From the NCBI RefSeq assembly GCF_007994135.1, contig NZ_VLKF01000001.1:1-64000 (forward strand): 64,000 nucleotides of DNA, read 5' to 3'. The position numbers and the translations under genes were made by a program. The stretch comes from Modestobacter roseus. Its GTDB lineage: Bacteria; Actinomycetota; Actinomycetes; Mycobacteriales; Geodermatophilaceae. Positions 7,012 to 15,373 of the stretch are shown one piece after another. A model generated the notes under the pieces. It did not search any database, was not told the DNA's origin, and saw nothing but the letters and a program-made list of their open reading frames with translations. The number at the start of each line of letters is the position of its first letter. The first letter of the stretch is position 1.

Positions 7012-9831
7012 GTGGGCCCGGGGAACCAGCGCAGCCGCACCACGTCGTCGCCCGCGCGCACCTGGCAGCTGCCGCGCGCACTGCTGGTGCTCGCCCTCCT
7101 GGTGACGGCCACGCTGGTGGCAGCACCCGGGCGGGCCGTCGCCGCGCCGTCGCTGCCGGCGGGCTTCGTCGTCCGGGACCTGCCCAGCGGTCAGGACGGG
7201 CTGCTCACCGACTTCGCCTTCGCCCCGGACGGCAGCTGGTACACGACCGGCAAGAACGGCCGGGTGGCCTGGGTGTCGCCCGACGGGCGGGCCCGGACGC
7301 TCGCCGAGCTGTCCGTGGTGACGGTGCAGGACCTGGGGCTCACCGGGCTGGCCGTCCCCGCCGACCACGCCACCAGCCGGCGGATCTTCACCGCGCGCAC
7401 CCTGCTGGTCGACGGCCGGTGGACGATGCGCTTGAGCTCGTGGGCCGTGACGGGTGCGCCGGAGCCCACCGGTCTGGCGGACGAGCGGGTCATCTGGGAC
7501 CTGGAGAGCCACGCCGACGTGCACACCATGTCGAGCCTGGTCCCGGACCCGGACGGCTCGCTGTGGGTCACCATCGGTGACGCGGCCGACTTCCGCTACG
7601 TCGACGAGCGTGCGCTCGGGGCGCTCGACATCGACGACGGACGGGGCAAGGTGCTGCACGTCCTGCCCGACGGTCGGGGCGTGCCGAGCAACCCGTTCTA
7701 CGACCCGGCCGACCCCTCGTCCTGGCGCAGCCGCGTCTACGCCAGCGGCTTCCGCAGCCCCTTCCGGATGAGCCTGGACCCGGCCACCGGTGCACCCGTC
7801 CTCGGGGACGTCGGCTGGAACACCTGGGAGGAGATCAACCTGGTCCGCCCCGGGGCGAACTACGGCTGGCCCTGCTGGGAAGGGGCGACCCGGACTCCCG
7901 GCTACGCCGACCTGCCCGGTTGTGACGGCGTGGTGCAGACCCCGCCCCTGCACACCTACGAGCACGGGCCGGCGGGCACCAGCGTCACCGGTGGCATCGT
8001 CTACACCGGCGCGGCCTACCCCGAGCGGTACCACGGCGCCTACTTCTTCGGCGACTACGCGTCCCAGCGGGTCTACACGATGCGCTACGACGCGCAGGGG
8101 CAGGTGGTCCGCCCGCCGGAACCCACCGGCTTCGGGGTCGAGAACGGCCTGCCGGTGAAGTTCGCGGCCGCGCCGAACGGGGACGTGGTGTACGCCGACA
8201 TCGGCAGCAGCGTCCTCAAGCGGCTGGCCTACCTGCCGGGCAACCGGGCACCCATGGCCGAGGCGACGCTGGTCTCCGATCCGGCGACCGGGACGGTGAC
8301 CTTCGACGGCAGCGCCTCCGCGGACCTCGACGGCCAGCCGATCACCCACGCCTGGGAGTTCGGGGACGGGACGAGCGCCACCGGGCCGCGGGTCGTGCAC
8401 ACCTATCCGCCGGGGGACCGCACCTACACCGCGCGGCTCACGGTCACCGACCCGCTGGGAGCCACCGGTACGACCGAGCTGACGGTCCAGCCGGCCAACG
8501 GCACCCCGGTCATCTCCCTCACCGCGCCCCCGGCGGACCGGCGCTTCGCCGTCGGGGAGACGGTGACGGCCGGCGCGACCGCCACGGACCGGGAGGACGG
8601 CGCGTTGCCGGTCACCTGGAGCGTGCGGCTCGTGCACTGCAGCGGCGGCTACTGCCACGACCACCCCGGCGAGTCCGCCACCGGCCCGTCGTTCTCCCGG
8701 CCCTTCGACGACCACGGGGACCAGACCCGGCTGCAGATCGTGGCCAGCGCCGTGGACTCCGCCGGGGTGCGGGTCCAGCAGGCGTTCGAGGCCGCGCCGC
8801 GGTTGCGCACGCTGGCCGTGGACCCCAGCACGCCGAGTGCCGTCACGGTCAACGGCGTCGCCCGGGCGAGCGTCCCGGTCACCGTGGGAGCGACCGTGTC
8901 GCTGACCGCGCCGACGGTCGCCGTCGACGGCGTGGCCACGTTCGAGCGGTGGTCCGACGGTGCACCCCGGGCGCGCACGCTGACGATGCCCGACCAGGAC
9001 GTCGTGCTGAGGGCCGAGTACCTGACCCCGATCGACCGCCGGTACGCCACCGATCCGCAGGTGCGGACGGTGCTGGGGGCGCCGGCCGGCGCCGAGGCGG
9101 GTGACCAGGAGCTGCGCTACCGCCCGCACGCCGGGGGACGGATGTACTGGTCACCGGCGGCCGGCGTGCACGAGGTGCACGGCGCGATCGTGGGCACCTA
9201 CCTGGGCGAGGGCGGCCACCTCCGGCACGGGGAGCCGCTGACCGACGAGTCGACCGCCCCCGACGGCGTCGGCCGGTACAACCACTTCGCGGGCGGCAGT
9301 TCGGTCTACTGGACGCCGGCGACGGGTGCGCACCAGGTCGGCGGGGACATCCGGAGCCGCTGGGCGGCGATGGGCTGGGAGCGGAGTGTCCACGGCTACC
9401 CCCGCAGCTCCGAGCGGAGCACCCCGAACGGCCGTGGGCGGTACAACGACTTCCAGGACGGCGGAATCTACTGGCTGCCGGGGCTCGGCGCTCGCAGCGT
9501 GCACGGCAGCATCTACCAGACCTGGGCCCGCTCGGGCTGGGAGGGCGGCCGGCTGGGCTTCCCGGTGACCGACGAGACCGGGACCCCTGACGGGGTCGGC
9601 CGGTTCAACCACTTCGAGGGCGGATCGGTCTACTGGACCCCCAGGACAGGGGCGCACGGTGTCGAGGGCGCCATCCGGGACAGGTGGGCGGGTCTCGGCT
9701 GGGAACGCTCGTGGTTGGGCTACCCGACCAGCGACGAGTACTCGGTCCCCGGCGGACGACGGTCGGACTTCGAAGGCGGCTCCCTCGTCTGGGACGCGTC
9801 CACCGGGCAGGTCACCGAACTGCGCCGGTGA
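7012..9831 (+). CDS. Secreted PQQ-type sugar dehydrogenase domain with PKD and LGFP repeats
   Basis: An exported multidomain protein (939 aa from GTG 7012). A signal peptide (LPRALLVLALLVTATLVAAP, then AVA cleavage) precedes a six-bladed soluble glucose/sorbosone dehydrogenase-like propeller at about 45-425 (GFRSPFRMSLDP, PGANYGWPCWEG, GGIVYTGAAYPERYHGAYFF). A PKD domain follows at about 430-515 (FDGSASADLDGQ, WEFGDGTS), then a beta domain, then at about 680-930 several LGFP repeats (GYPRSSERSTPNGRGRYNDF, RLGFPVTDETGTPDGVGRFN). The propeller family oxidises sugars with PQQ; LGFP modules are thought to hold proteins at the actinobacterial cell wall. A cell-wall-bound sugar oxidase or lectin-like protein is inferred. 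The open frame runs back to TTG 6877, but that overlaps the terminator region; 7012 places the signal peptide correctly. No strong ribosome site is seen. Confidence 0.8.
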   Translation: MGPGNQRSRTTSSPARTWQLPRALLVLALLVTATLVAAPGRAVAAPSLPAGFVVRDLPSGQDGLLTDFAFAPDGSWYTTGKNGRVAWVSPDGRARTLAELSVVTVQDLGLTGLAVPADHATSRRIFTARTLLVDGRWTMRLSSWAVTGAPEPTGLADERVIWDLESHADVHTMSSLVPDPDGSLWVTIGDAADFRYVDERALGALDIDDGRGKVLHVLPDGRGVPSNPFYDPADPSSWRSRVYASGFRSPFRMSLDPATGAPVLGDVGWNTWEEINLVRPGANYGWPCWEGATRTPGYADLPGCDGVVQTPPLHTYEHGPAGTSVTGGIVYTGAAYPERYHGAYFFGDYASQRVYTMRYDAQGQVVRPPEPTGFGVENGLPVKFAAAPNGDVVYADIGSSVLKRLAYLPGNRAPMAEATLVSDPATGTVTFDGSASADLDGQPITHAWEFGDGTSATGPRVVHTYPPGDRTYTARLTVTDPLGATGTTELTVQPANGTPVISLTAPPADRRFAVGETVTAGATATDREDGALPVTWSVRLVHCSGGYCHDHPGESATGPSFSRPFDDHGDQTRLQIVASAVDSAGVRVQQAFEAAPRLRTLAVDPSTPSAVTVNGVARASVPVTVGATVSLTAPTVAVDGVATFERWSDGAPRARTLTMPDQDVVLRAEYLTPIDRRYATDPQVRTVLGAPAGAEAGDQELRYRPHAGGRMYWSPAAGVHEVHGAIVGTYLGEGGHLRHGEPLTDESTAPDGVGRYNHFAGGSSVYWTPATGAHQVGGDIRSRWAAMGWERSVHGYPRSSERSTPNGRGRYNDFQDGGIYWLPGLGARSVHGSIYQTWARSGWEGGRLGFPVTDETGTPDGVGRFNHFEGGSVYWTPRTGAHGVEGAIRDRWAGLGWERSWLGYPTSDEYSVPGGRRSDFEGGSLVWDASTGQVTELRR

Positions 9832-9890
9832 CGTCGGGCCGCTGGGAGCCCGCCGGGTCCGCGGCGACCCGCGCCCGGCTGCCCGGCGGA

Positions 9891-11417
9891 TCAGAACCAG
9901 GAGGGGAACCACATCCGCTGCAGCCACTCGGCGTGCGACAGCGGCGCCCCGGTGAGCACCGGGTGGAAGAAGACGAACGTCATGGCGACCACCGCCAGGT
10001 ACAGGCAGACCGCGCCCAGGCCCACCTGCCGGCGGAACGTGCTCGCGCCCGGGCGGCCGAGCACGTCCTGCAGCACCAGCGTCACCGCCAGCACGAAGAA
10101 CGGCACGGCGGGGGCCATGTAGAAGATGAACATCGTCCGGTCGGTGTTGAGGAACCAGGTCAGCCACCCGGCGGCGATGGCGGTGGCGGCGACGCCGGCG
10201 GCCCGGTCGTGGCGCGCCACGATCCGCCAGAGCAGCCACAGCGTCGCGGGCAGGAACAGCCACCACAGCGTCGGTGTGCCCAGCATCAGGATGTAGCGGA
10301 CGATCTGCCCGCCCGCGGCGTCGGTGAGCCCCTGCGGGTTCCACAGCAGGATCGGCCGGCCGTCGACGATCCACGACCACGGCCCGGACTCCCACGGGTG
10401 CGGGCTGGACAGCCCGCTGTGGAACGTCAGCCACTCCCCGTGCATGTGCCACAGCGCCCGCAGCGCCCCGGGCACGAACGGCCAGTCGGTGTCCGGGTTC
10501 TGCGCCGCCCAGTGCCGGCCCTGCGCGTTCTCCCCGCGGAACCACCCGACGAAGGTCGCCAGGTAGGTCAGCACCGGGACGGCCGCCAGCGCCCAGGTGG
10601 CGCCGGGCAGGCCCCGGCGCAGCGTGGCCACCGTCGGCCGGGCCGCGCCGGCCTCGCGCCAGGTGGCCCGGTCCCACCACAGCGACAGGACGGCGAAGGC
10701 GGCCAGGAACCAGACCCCGCTCCACTTCACCCCGCACGCGCAGCCGAACAGCACGCCCGCGGCGATCCGCCAGCCCCGTGGCCCCAGCCGGAACCCGGTC
10801 GCGGTCACCCGGTCGGCGCCGTCGCGGACCCGCTGGGCCACCCGGTCGCGGTCGACCACCAGGCAGGCGACCGCGGACACCACGAAGACCTGCAGGAAGA
10901 CGTCGAGCAGGCCGATCCGGCTGAGGGTGAAGGAGAAGCCGTCCAGCGCCAGCAGCAGGCCGGCGACCAGGCCCAGCAGCGTCGAGCCGGTGAGCCGGCG
11001 GGCCAGCCGGGTCAGCACCACCACGGCGATCGTCCCGGCGATCGCGCTGGGCAGCCGCCAGCCCAGCGACTCGTAGCCGACCAGGTGCTCGCCCGCCGCG
11101 ATCAGCCACTTGCCCAGCGGCGGGTGGACGATGAAGGTGTAGCCGCGGTTGTACTCGTAGCCGAGCTCCAGCAGCTCCGCGCCCTCCGGCGGGTAGTACG
11201 CCTCGTCGAAGACCAGGTCCTGCGGGTAGCTGATGCCCCACAGCCGGGACACCAGCGTGGCCAGGCCCAGCAGCGCGGTGAGCACCGCGGCCAGCCGCCG
11301 GTCGCCGGGCAGGGGGCGCACCGCCTGCCGCCGCGGCCGCGGCGGCCGGCGACGCCGCCGGGCCGGAGCCGGGTCCTCCGGTGCCGACTCGGTCCGCTCG
11401 GGGGCCAGCACCGCCAT
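9891..11417 (-). CDS. pmt: Protein O-mannosyltransferase / phospholipid carrier-dependent glycosyltransferase
   Basis: A 508-residue polytopic GT39-type enzyme that transfers mannose from polyprenyl-phosphate-mannose to secreted proteins (function known for Mtb Rv1002c). The N-terminus is Arg/Pro-rich and cytoplasmic. After the first membrane segment comes QDLVFDEAYY with the catalytic Asp71-Glu72 pair, then YTFIVHPPLGKWLIAAGEHL, and LSRIGLLDVFLQVFVVSAVA. The C-terminus MTFVFFHPVLTGAPLSHAEW, then LQRMWFPSWF, is typical. It is divergent from rsmI, the same arrangement as Rv1002c/Rv1003, with a perfect palindrome between them. It may modify the secreted proteins encoded nearby (inference). Confidence 0.92.
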   Translation of the reverse strand: MAVLAPERTESAPEDPAPARRRRRPPRPRRQAVRPLPGDRRLAAVLTALLGLATLVSRLWGISYPQDLVFDEAYYPPEGAELLELGYEYNRGYTFIVHPPLGKWLIAAGEHLVGYESLGWRLPSAIAGTIAVVVLTRLARRLTGSTLLGLVAGLLLALDGFSFTLSRIGLLDVFLQVFVVSAVACLVVDRDRVAQRVRDGADRVTATGFRLGPRGWRIAAGVLFGCACGVKWSGVWFLAAFAVLSLWWDRATWREAGAARPTVATLRRGLPGATWALAAVPVLTYLATFVGWFRGENAQGRHWAAQNPDTDWPFVPGALRALWHMHGEWLTFHSGLSSPHPWESGPWSWIVDGRPILLWNPQGLTDAAGGQIVRYILMLGTPTLWWLFLPATLWLLWRIVARHDRAAGVAATAIAAGWLTWFLNTDRTMFIFYMAPAVPFFVLAVTLVLQDVLGRPGASTFRRQVGLGAVCLYLAVVAMTFVFFHPVLTGAPLSHAEWLQRMWFPSWF

Positions 11418-11432
11418 GCGGGCAGGGTATGT

Positions 11433-11467
11433 GCCGAGCCTGTCAGCGCCGGCGTGACAGGCTCGGC
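11433..11467. promoter_or_regulatory. 13-bp perfect inverted repeat between pmt and rsmI
   Basis: GCCGAGCCTGTCA (11433-11445) and TGACAGGCTCGGC (11455-11467) are exact inverse complements around a 9-base GC-rich spacer that is itself GCGCCGGCG. It ends three bases before the rsmI GTG and 16 bases from the pmt ATG. It could be a shared operator or, if transcribed, a hairpin hiding the rsmI start. Confidence 0.55.
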
Positions 11468-11470
11468 GTC

Positions 11471-12310
11471 GTGACAGGACGACTCGTGCTCGGCGGCGCC
11501 CCGCTGGGCCAACCCGGCGACGTCGGCCCGCGGCTGCGGCAGGCGATGGCCGAGGCCGACGTCCTGGCGGTCGAGGACACCCGGCGGCTGCACCGGCTGG
11601 CCAAGGACCTCGAGGTGACCCTCACCGGCAAGGTGGTCACCTTCCACGAGACCGTCGAGCGGGCCCGGCTCCCCGGGCTGGTCGCAGCGATGACCGAGGG
11701 CCGCACCGTGCTGCTGATCACCGACGCGGGCATGCCGTCGGTGTCCGACCCCGGCTACACGCTGGTGCGCGCGGCCATCGAGGCCGGCGTCGAGGTGACC
11801 TCGGTGCCCGGCCCCTCCGCCGTCGTCACCGCGCTGGCCGTGTCCGGGCTGCCCTGCGACCGGTTCACCTTCGAGGGCTTCCTGCCGCGCAAGGGCGGGG
11901 AGCGGCGCTCGGCGCTCGCCGCGCTGGCCGCCGAGCCGCGCACGATGGTCTTCTACGAGTCCCCGCACCGGCTGGCCGACGCGCTCACCGACGCGGCCGC
12001 GGCCCTCGGCGCCGACCGGCCCGCCGCCGTCTGCCGGGAGCTGACCAAGACCCACGAGGAGGTCCGCCGCGGCGGGCTGGGGGAGCTGGCCGCGTGGGCC
12101 GCCGACGGCGTGCGCGGGGAGATCACCCTGGTGGTGGCCGGCGCCGTCGCCGGGCCGGTGTCCCTCGAGCCGGCGGAGCTGGCGGCCGAGGTCGCCGCCG
12201 AGGAGGCCGCCGGCGCCGACCGCAAGGAGGCCATCCGCACCGTGGTGGCGCGCACCGGGCTGCCCCGGCGGGTCGTCTACGACGCCGTCGTCGCCGCCAA
12301 GTCCACCTGA
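11471..12310 (+). CDS. rsmI: 16S rRNA (cytidine(1402)-2'-O)-methyltransferase RsmI
   Basis: RsmI methylates the ribose of C1402 in the decoding centre, using S-adenosylmethionine. The 279-residue protein shows the tetrapyrrole-methylase fold: GRLVLGGAPLGQPGDVGPRL at the N-terminus (family consensus L-Y-L-V-x-T-P-I-G-N slightly altered), DVLAVEDTRRLHRLAKDL, LLITDAGMPSVSDPGYTLVR (SAM-binding GMP loop) and PGPSAVVTALAVSGLPCDRF. The C-terminal ADRKEAIRTVVARTGLPRRV, then VYDAV, is also standard. GTG 11471 is chosen because the family begins there. No ribosome site precedes it and the transcript may be leaderless. Confidence 0.95.
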   Translation: MTGRLVLGGAPLGQPGDVGPRLRQAMAEADVLAVEDTRRLHRLAKDLEVTLTGKVVTFHETVERARLPGLVAAMTEGRTVLLITDAGMPSVSDPGYTLVRAAIEAGVEVTSVPGPSAVVTALAVSGLPCDRFTFEGFLPRKGGERRSALAALAAEPRTMVFYESPHRLADALTDAAAALGADRPAAVCRELTKTHEEVRRGGLGELAAWAADGVRGEITLVVAGAVAGPVSLEPAELAAEVAAEEAAGADRKEAIRTVVARTGLPRRVVYDAVVAAKST

Positions 12311-12315
12311 CCGCG

Positions 12316-12376
12316 CGCCGTTGTGCGCTGATCGTCGGTCCACCGGTGCTGGCGTGACGATCAGCGCACAACGGCG
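12316..12376. repeat. Palindrome A at the 3' end of the DUF559 gene
   Basis: Two 21-base arms (12316-12336 and 12356-12376) are perfect inverse complements with a 19-base spacer; the core is CCGTTGTGCGCTGATCGTC. The right arm contains the stop codon and last four codons (AVVR) of the DUF559 gene. The rsmI stop lies six bases upstream of the left arm, so it could also terminate both convergent genes. Its core recurs in palindrome B on the other side of the gene. Confidence 0.85.
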
Positions 12377-13281
12377 AGCGCGGCGGCGATCCGGGCGAGG
12401 AGCTCGGCCGGGCGGTGGAGGTCACGTGCGGTGACGAACACGACCCGCCAGCCCGCCGCCGTGAGCCGGTTGAGCCGCTCGCGGTCGTCGCCGAACTGGC
12501 GGGGATCGCGGTGCCACAGCCCGTCGTACTCTACGGCCAGCCGCCGGTCGGGCCACGCGAAGTCCACCCGGGCGACGAACCGGCCGTCTCGCCGCACCTC
12601 GTGCTGGGCGACCGGCCGGGGGAGGTTGCTGCGGTGCACCAGGAGGCGCAGTTCGGTCTCCTTCGGGGACTCGGCCAGGCCGTCGGCCAGCGCCACCGCG
12701 CGCCGTGCCCGACGGCAGCCCGGCCCGAGCGCCGCACCGGCCTGCCAGCGGATCTCGGCCAGGTCCGCATCGGCGAGCACGACGAGCTGGTCGACCGCCG
12801 CCACCGCGTCGTCCAGTGGCAACGCACCGGCCAGCCGGACGGCGGTCGCCTCCGGGGTGGTCAGGTGGACGCCTCCGTCCCAGACCACGGTGCGTTCCTC
12901 GAGGTCCGTCCGCCGGACGCGGAGGCCGGGCACGCGGACAGGGTGGCTGCCCGGCCAGCGGCTCACCTCCACGTCGTCGTCCGGGCCGGCGAGCGGGACA
13001 CCCCACAGGGCGGCCGCGCTGACGCCGGTGACGACGTCGTCGGGGAGCAGCAGGGCGCCGGCCGCGCGAGCCCGCAGCGCGTGCGTGACCTCGACGTCCC
13101 GGTGCACGTAGACGTCGGGGAAGAGGCGGACCCAGCAGCGCCTGCGCAACTGCGCGTGGGTCAGGGCGCCGTCCCGCACGGCCACGGAGCCGCGGAACGG
13201 GACGGAACGGAGGTGGTCGGGGACGGCCAGCACCCGCAGCACCCTGCCGGTCCCGACCGGTGTCCCGCCGTCACCGTCCAC
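12361..13281 (-). CDS. DUF559 / Vsr-like endonuclease-domain protein
   Basis: Up to 306 residues. The N-terminal part (VPFRGSVAVRDGALTHAQLR, WVRLFPDVYVHRDV) is the winged-helix-like domain often annotated as AbiEi-type. The C-terminal part (ETELRLLVHRSNLPRPVAQH, VARVDFAWPDRRLAVEYDGL, AAGWRVVFVTARDLHRP) is DUF559, a restriction-endonuclease fold related to Vsr, with Glu, Asp (VDFAWPD) and EYDG positions fitting a D-x(n)-E-x-D-type active site. Function is unproven. Start may be GTG 13281 or GTG 13233 (VLAVPDHLRSVPF), the latter fitting the family better. The gene is bracketed by two related palindromes and has no operon partner, which looks like a self-contained unit inserted between rsmI and corA (inference). 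Confidence 0.8.
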   Translation of the reverse strand: MDGDGGTPVGTGRVLRVLAVPDHLRSVPFRGSVAVRDGALTHAQLRRRCWVRLFPDVYVHRDVEVTHALRARAAGALLLPDDVVTGVSAAALWGVPLAGPDDDVEVSRWPGSHPVRVPGLRVRRTDLEERTVVWDGGVHLTTPEATAVRLAGALPLDDAVAAVDQLVVLADADLAEIRWQAGAALGPGCRRARRAVALADGLAESPKETELRLLVHRSNLPRPVAQHEVRRDGRFVARVDFAWPDRRLAVEYDGLWHRDPRQFGDDRERLNRLTAAGWRVVFVTARDLHRPAELLARIAAALAVVR

Positions 13282-13286
13282 AGGCC

Positions 13287-13349
13287 CCGCCGTTGTGCAC
13301 GAGTCGTCGGTCCGGCAGCGGCGGACCGACGATCAGCGCACAACGGCGG
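13287..13349. repeat. Palindrome B at the 5' end of the DUF559 gene
   Basis: Arms at 13287-13314 and 13322-13349 (28 bases each, 7-base spacer) match at 24 of 28 positions; the only differences lie in a 5-base block (ACGAG in the left arm, GCTGA in the right arm read inversely). The right arm carries the same CCGTTGTGCGCTGATCGTC core as palindrome A plus GGTCCG. The left arm begins six bases from the possible GTG start of the DUF559 gene. Confidence 0.85.
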
Positions 13350-13373
13350 AACAACGAGCGGGGGAGAGGAGGG

Positions 13374-14489
13374 TCAGATCCAGCCGCTGCGCTTGAAGCC
13401 GCGGTAGAGCCCGAAGCAGACGGCGACCATCAGCAGCACCGCCGCCGGGTAGCCCCAGACCTCGTCGAGCTCGGGCATGTACTCGAAGTTCATCCCGTAG
13501 ACGCCGGCGATCAGCGTCGGGGTGGCGATGATGCCGGCCCACGCGGAGATCTTGCGCATGTCCTCGTTCTGCGCGACCGAGATCCGGGCCAGCGCCGCCT
13601 GCAGGATGTTCGACAGCAGCTCGTCGAGGCCGGCGACCTGGTCCCGGGTGCGCAGCGCGTTGTCCTGCACGTCGCGGAAGTAGGAGCGCATGCCCTCGGG
13701 CACCAGCTCCAGCGGCCGGTCGGCCAGGGCGGACAGCGGCAGCTCCAGCGGGCCCACCGCCCGGCGCAGCTGCATCAGCTCGCGCTTGAGCTGGTAGATG
13801 CGCGGGGTGTCGTCGGTGCGCTCGGGGCTGAACACCGAGACCTCGAGCTCCTCGACGTCGTCCTCGACCGCCTCGGCGACCTCCACGAAGTCGTCGACGA
13901 CGTGGTCGGCGATGCCGTAGAGGACGGCGGCCGGCCCGTGGCAGAGCAGGTCCGGCTGCTGCTCCAGCGCCTTGCGCAGCTGGCTGAGCTCGCCGTGGTG
14001 GCCGTGCCGGACGGTGATCACGTGGTCCGCGCCGACGAACACCATGATCTCGCCGGTCATCACCACCTCGCTGGTGGCGGTGAGCTCGTCGTGCTCCACG
14101 TAGCGCGCCGTCTTCAGCACCATGAACAGCGCGTCGTCGTAGCGCTCCAGCTTGGGGCGCTGGTGGGCGTAGACGGCGTCCTCCACCGCCAGCGGGTGCA
14201 GGCCGTAGTGCTCGGCGATCGCGCTGAGCTCCTCCTCGGTGGGTTCGAACAGCCCCAGCCACACGTAGCCGCCGAGCTCGCGGGCCACCTCCAGCGCGCG
14301 GTCGGGCTCGACGTCGTGCCGCTCGCCCCGCACGTACACCGCGCAGTCGACGAGCGGGTCGGGGGTCTCCCGGGTCGTCTCCCGCGGCAGCCGCGGTGCG
14401 CCGGCCGGGCGCGGGCGCACCGTCTCCGGGAGCGTCGCCGCCGGCGGGCCCGCGGAGGGGCGCACGGCGCTGCTGTCGGTCTCGCTCAC
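13374..14489 (-). CDS. corA: CorA-type magnesium/cobalt transporter
   Basis: A 371-residue pentameric channel protein for Mg2+/Co2+ uptake. The large N-terminal cytoplasmic domain includes [20 protein letters not shown] and [20 protein letters not shown], followed by the long helix region [20 protein letters not shown]. At the C-terminus are two membrane segments joined by the signature [10 protein letters not shown] (Gly-Met-Asn at 332-334) and the basic end [12 protein letters not shown] 14489 (VSETDSSAV) is the likely start. It is convergent with nothing and stands alone; a 219-base space separates it from the divergent membrane-protein gene. Confidence 0.94.
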   Translation of the reverse strand: MSETDSSAVRPSAGPPAATLPETVRPRPAGAPRLPRETTRETPDPLVDCAVYVRGERHDVEPDRALEVARELGGYVWLGLFEPTEEELSAIAEHYGLHPLAVEDAVYAHQRPKLERYDDALFMVLKTARYVEHDELTATSEVVMTGEIMVFVGADHVITVRHGHHGELSQLRKALEQQPDLLCHGPAAVLYGIADHVVDDFVEVAEAVEDDVEELEVSVFSPERTDDTPRIYQLKRELMQLRRAVGPLELPLSALADRPLELVPEGMRSYFRDVQDNALRTRDQVAGLDELLSNILQAALARISVAQNEDMRKISAWAGIIATPTLIAGVYGMNFEYMPELDEVWGYPAAVLLMVAVCFGLYRGFKRSGWI

Positions 14490-14708
14490 GGTTCTCCTCG
14501 TGGTCGTGGGGACGGCGGGTGGGCGCCTGCCGCGACCCGGGGCGCGGTCCCCACGTCGATGATCACCGCTCCGGCCCGGTGCCGCCCACCCGGGCCCGGT
14601 GCCGCTCCTCACCCCTCCGGGTGAGCTGGGCACCGGTGGTCCTCGGGGGCCGGCCCGCGGAGGTCGACGGAAGCGGTGACACCCCGTCCCCGGCCAGGAG
14701 CGACCCCC

Positions 14709-15353
14709 GTGACCAGCGCAGTCCTCGACGTCCCCCGCCCGGCCGCCCGCCGGCCGGCACCGGCCGTGGCACGCCCGCCGCGGCTGCCGGTCACCGTGGC
14801 CGCCGCCGGGCTGCTCGCCGTGGTGCAGGCCCTGGGTCTGCTCGCGCTCGGTCTGGCCGGCCTGGACGGCGTCTTCGGCACCGGCGTGCGACCCTCCGGG
14901 GCCCTGGTGGCGGGCAGCCTGCTGCTCCTGGCCGGCTGGGTGGTGCTCGCCGCCGGCGGCGGGGCCAGCCTGGTCGACGGCGCGGGCCGCGGCCTGCTGG
15001 TCGGCGTCAGCTGCGCGGAGATCGTGCTGCTGGTCGTGCTCGGTACCGCCGGCCTGCTGGGCGCCGAGCCCACCGTCGCCGGGGGGCTGCCGCTGCCCGG
15101 TCTGGCGCTGGTCGCCCTGGGCGTGCCGACCGGGAAGCTGCTGCTGGCCACCAGCCCGTCGGCCGCGGCCTGGGTCGCCACCGGTGGACGCCCGCGGCCC
15201 GCCCGGCGCGCCGTCCCCGCGGTCGAGCACCGCGACCTGCGCCTGGTGACGGTCGCCTGCATCGGCCTGGCGCTCACCGCCGTCGCCCTGCTGGGCACCC
15301 CGGCGGCGGAGGCCCCCGCGCCCAGCACCGCTGCCGTCGTCGACGCCCCCTGA
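14709..15353 (+). CDS. Hypothetical four-helix membrane protein
   Basis: A 214-residue protein I cannot assign to a family. A 33-residue Pro/Arg-rich N-terminus precedes membrane segments [58 protein letters not shown] and [19 protein letters not shown], with another hydrophobic stretch near the C-terminus ([18 protein letters not shown]). GTG 14709 is preceded by AGGAG eight bases upstream; the frame opens at 14676 but that start lacks a ribosome site. It lies 20 bases before metG and may be cotranscribed with it. Codon usage is like its neighbours. Confidence 0.65.
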   Translation: MTSAVLDVPRPAARRPAPAVARPPRLPVTVAAAGLLAVVQALGLLALGLAGLDGVFGTGVRPSGALVAGSLLLLAGWVVLAAGGGASLVDGAGRGLLVGVSCAEIVLLVVLGTAGLLGAEPTVAGGLPLPGLALVALGVPTGKLLLATSPSAAAWVATGGRPRPARRAVPAVEHRDLRLVTVACIGLALTAVALLGTPAAEAPAPSTAAVVDAP

Positions 15354-15373
15354 CCTCCCCGTACCCTCGTGCC

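Noticed and set aside
6823-9129. A 768-codon minus-strand open frame opposite the sugar-dehydrogenase gene, crossing the tRNA-Ala region
   Set aside because: It overlaps a tRNA and a well-supported exported protein, and its composition is that of a shadow frame.
14600-14640. Short inverted repeat CTCACCC/GGGTGAG between corA and the membrane-protein gene
   Set aside because: Only seven pairs in very GC-rich sequence; too weak to call a terminator or operator.
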